Below, piece by piece: positions 6,191 through 6,493 of a DNA stretch of 6,493 nt. The notes under the pieces are model-generated. The model did no database searches. It worked only from the letters and a program-made list of their open reading frames with translations, and was not told where the DNA came from. Each line of letters begins with the position of its first letter. The stretch's first letter is position 1. This DNA comes from VRUB01 sp046758085 (GTDB taxonomy: Bacteria; Pseudomonadota; Gammaproteobacteria; Acidiferrobacterales; SPGG2), in the NCBI GenBank assembly GCA_046758085.1, contig JBHHZP010000178.1, forward strand, positions 1 through 6,493. Reading direction: 5' to 3'. Made by a program: the position numbers and the translations under genes.

Positions 6191-6244
6191 ATGAAGACAG
6201 CAACCCGACTGTCGGAACAACGCTATGAGCGCATGTGCGGGTAG
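6191..6244 (+). CDS. 17-codon small ORF overlapping the S24 start (doubtful)
   Basis: ATG at 6191 to TAG at 6244 encodes MKTATRLSEQRYERMCG. Its last 20 nt overlap the start of the S24 gene at 6225 in another frame. Such an arrangement could couple translation of the two, but the Shine-Dalgarno is weak, the peptide matches nothing I know, and a frame of this length is common by chance. Confidence 0.15.
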   Translation: MKTATRLSEQRYERMCG

Positions 6245-6493
6245 CGAGCCCTTTGCCCTGCGTGTGCTGGGCGACAGCATGGCACCGGAGTTCGACCACG
6301 GTACGGTGATCATCGTGGAACCTGCAGGCCTGCTTGAAAGCGGGTGCTATGTGGTCGCAGAGCACAACAGCAAGTATATTTTCCGACAGCTGATCATCGA
6401 TGGTCAACGCTGGCTACTAAAAGCCGTGAACGACCAATACCCTACTATTGAGATAGCGGGACTCCAGGAGATCAAGGGTCGAGTGGTTCAAAA
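6225..6493 (+). CDS. Stand-alone S24 (LexA/UmuD-type) peptidase-like domain, 3' truncated by window
   Basis: 89 codons are visible and the frame is still open at the right edge. FALRVLGDSMAPEFDHG (residues 9-25) is the S24 signature with the nucleophile serine in GDSM. Residues 41-54 (GCYVVAEHNSKYIF) are followed by RQL, where LexA has VKRL; the general-base lysine position is thus occupied by R55. The end, EIAGLQEIKGRVVQ, matches the last strands of the fold. In LexA and UmuD this Ser-Lys dyad performs self-cleavage. Here only eight residues precede the signature, so there is no DNA-binding domain and no cleavage-site segment. With the Lys replaced it may be inactive and act in binding only. 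The start at ATG 6225 is preceded by a moderate Shine-Dalgarno (CGGAA at 6213-6217), and the in-frame stop at 6192 rules out a longer N-terminus. It is divergent from the DsrC-like gene; any functional link is inferred from position. Confidence 0.8.
   Translation, partial: MSACAGSEPFALRVLGDSMAPEFDHGTVIIVEPAGLLESGCYVVAEHNSKYIFRQLIIDGQRWLLKAVNDQYPTIEIAGLQEIKGRVVQ

Noticed and set aside
1..6493. CRISPR array, complete insertion sequence or att site
   Set aside because: No regularly spaced repeats, no transposase and no integrase coding sequence were seen. The only mobile-element signal is the partial intron at the left edge.

Overview
The window looks like chromosome from a GC-rich proteobacterium, most likely a gammaproteobacterial sulfur oxidiser. 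Pointers to this are a trifunctional siroheme synthase of the CysG type and a DsrC/TusE-family protein. The lineage is inferred from gene content, since no rRNA or marker gene is present.

Layout, left to right. Positions 1-53 look like the first 53 nt of a group II intron on the minus strand, running off the left edge. Positions 54-392 hold no convincing gene but contain two strong inverted repeats just ahead of the first gene. The plus strand then carries a fusion protein (393-1937: helix-turn-helix, coiled-coil-like linker, plant-type 2Fe-2S ferredoxin, FAD/NAD reductase) and cysG (2107-3525), separated by a 169-bp spacer with a two-tier stem-loop. Facing them on the minus strand are a DsrC-like protein (5328-5693), an EntS-type MFS exporter (4011-5237) and a small Rieske ferredoxin (3606-3935). 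A gene-free stretch of about 530 bp separates the DsrC-like gene from a divergent, right-truncated stand-alone S24 (LexA/UmuD-type) domain starting at 6225.

How the genes may work together: CysG makes siroheme, the cofactor of sulfite and nitrite reductases. The fusion protein and the Rieske protein are electron-transfer modules, and the DsrC-like protein belongs to a sulfur-trafficking family. A sulfur/redox theme is therefore plausible, but the window contains no sulfite reductase, dsr operon or nir operon.

Three points stand out. The fusion protein couples an HTH to a complete electron-transfer chain. The DsrC-like protein has serine at both positions of the family's redox cysteines and a short C-terminal tail. 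The S24 domain keeps the catalytic serine but has arginine where the general-base lysine is expected. The last two look like regulatory or binding-only versions of catalytic proteins.
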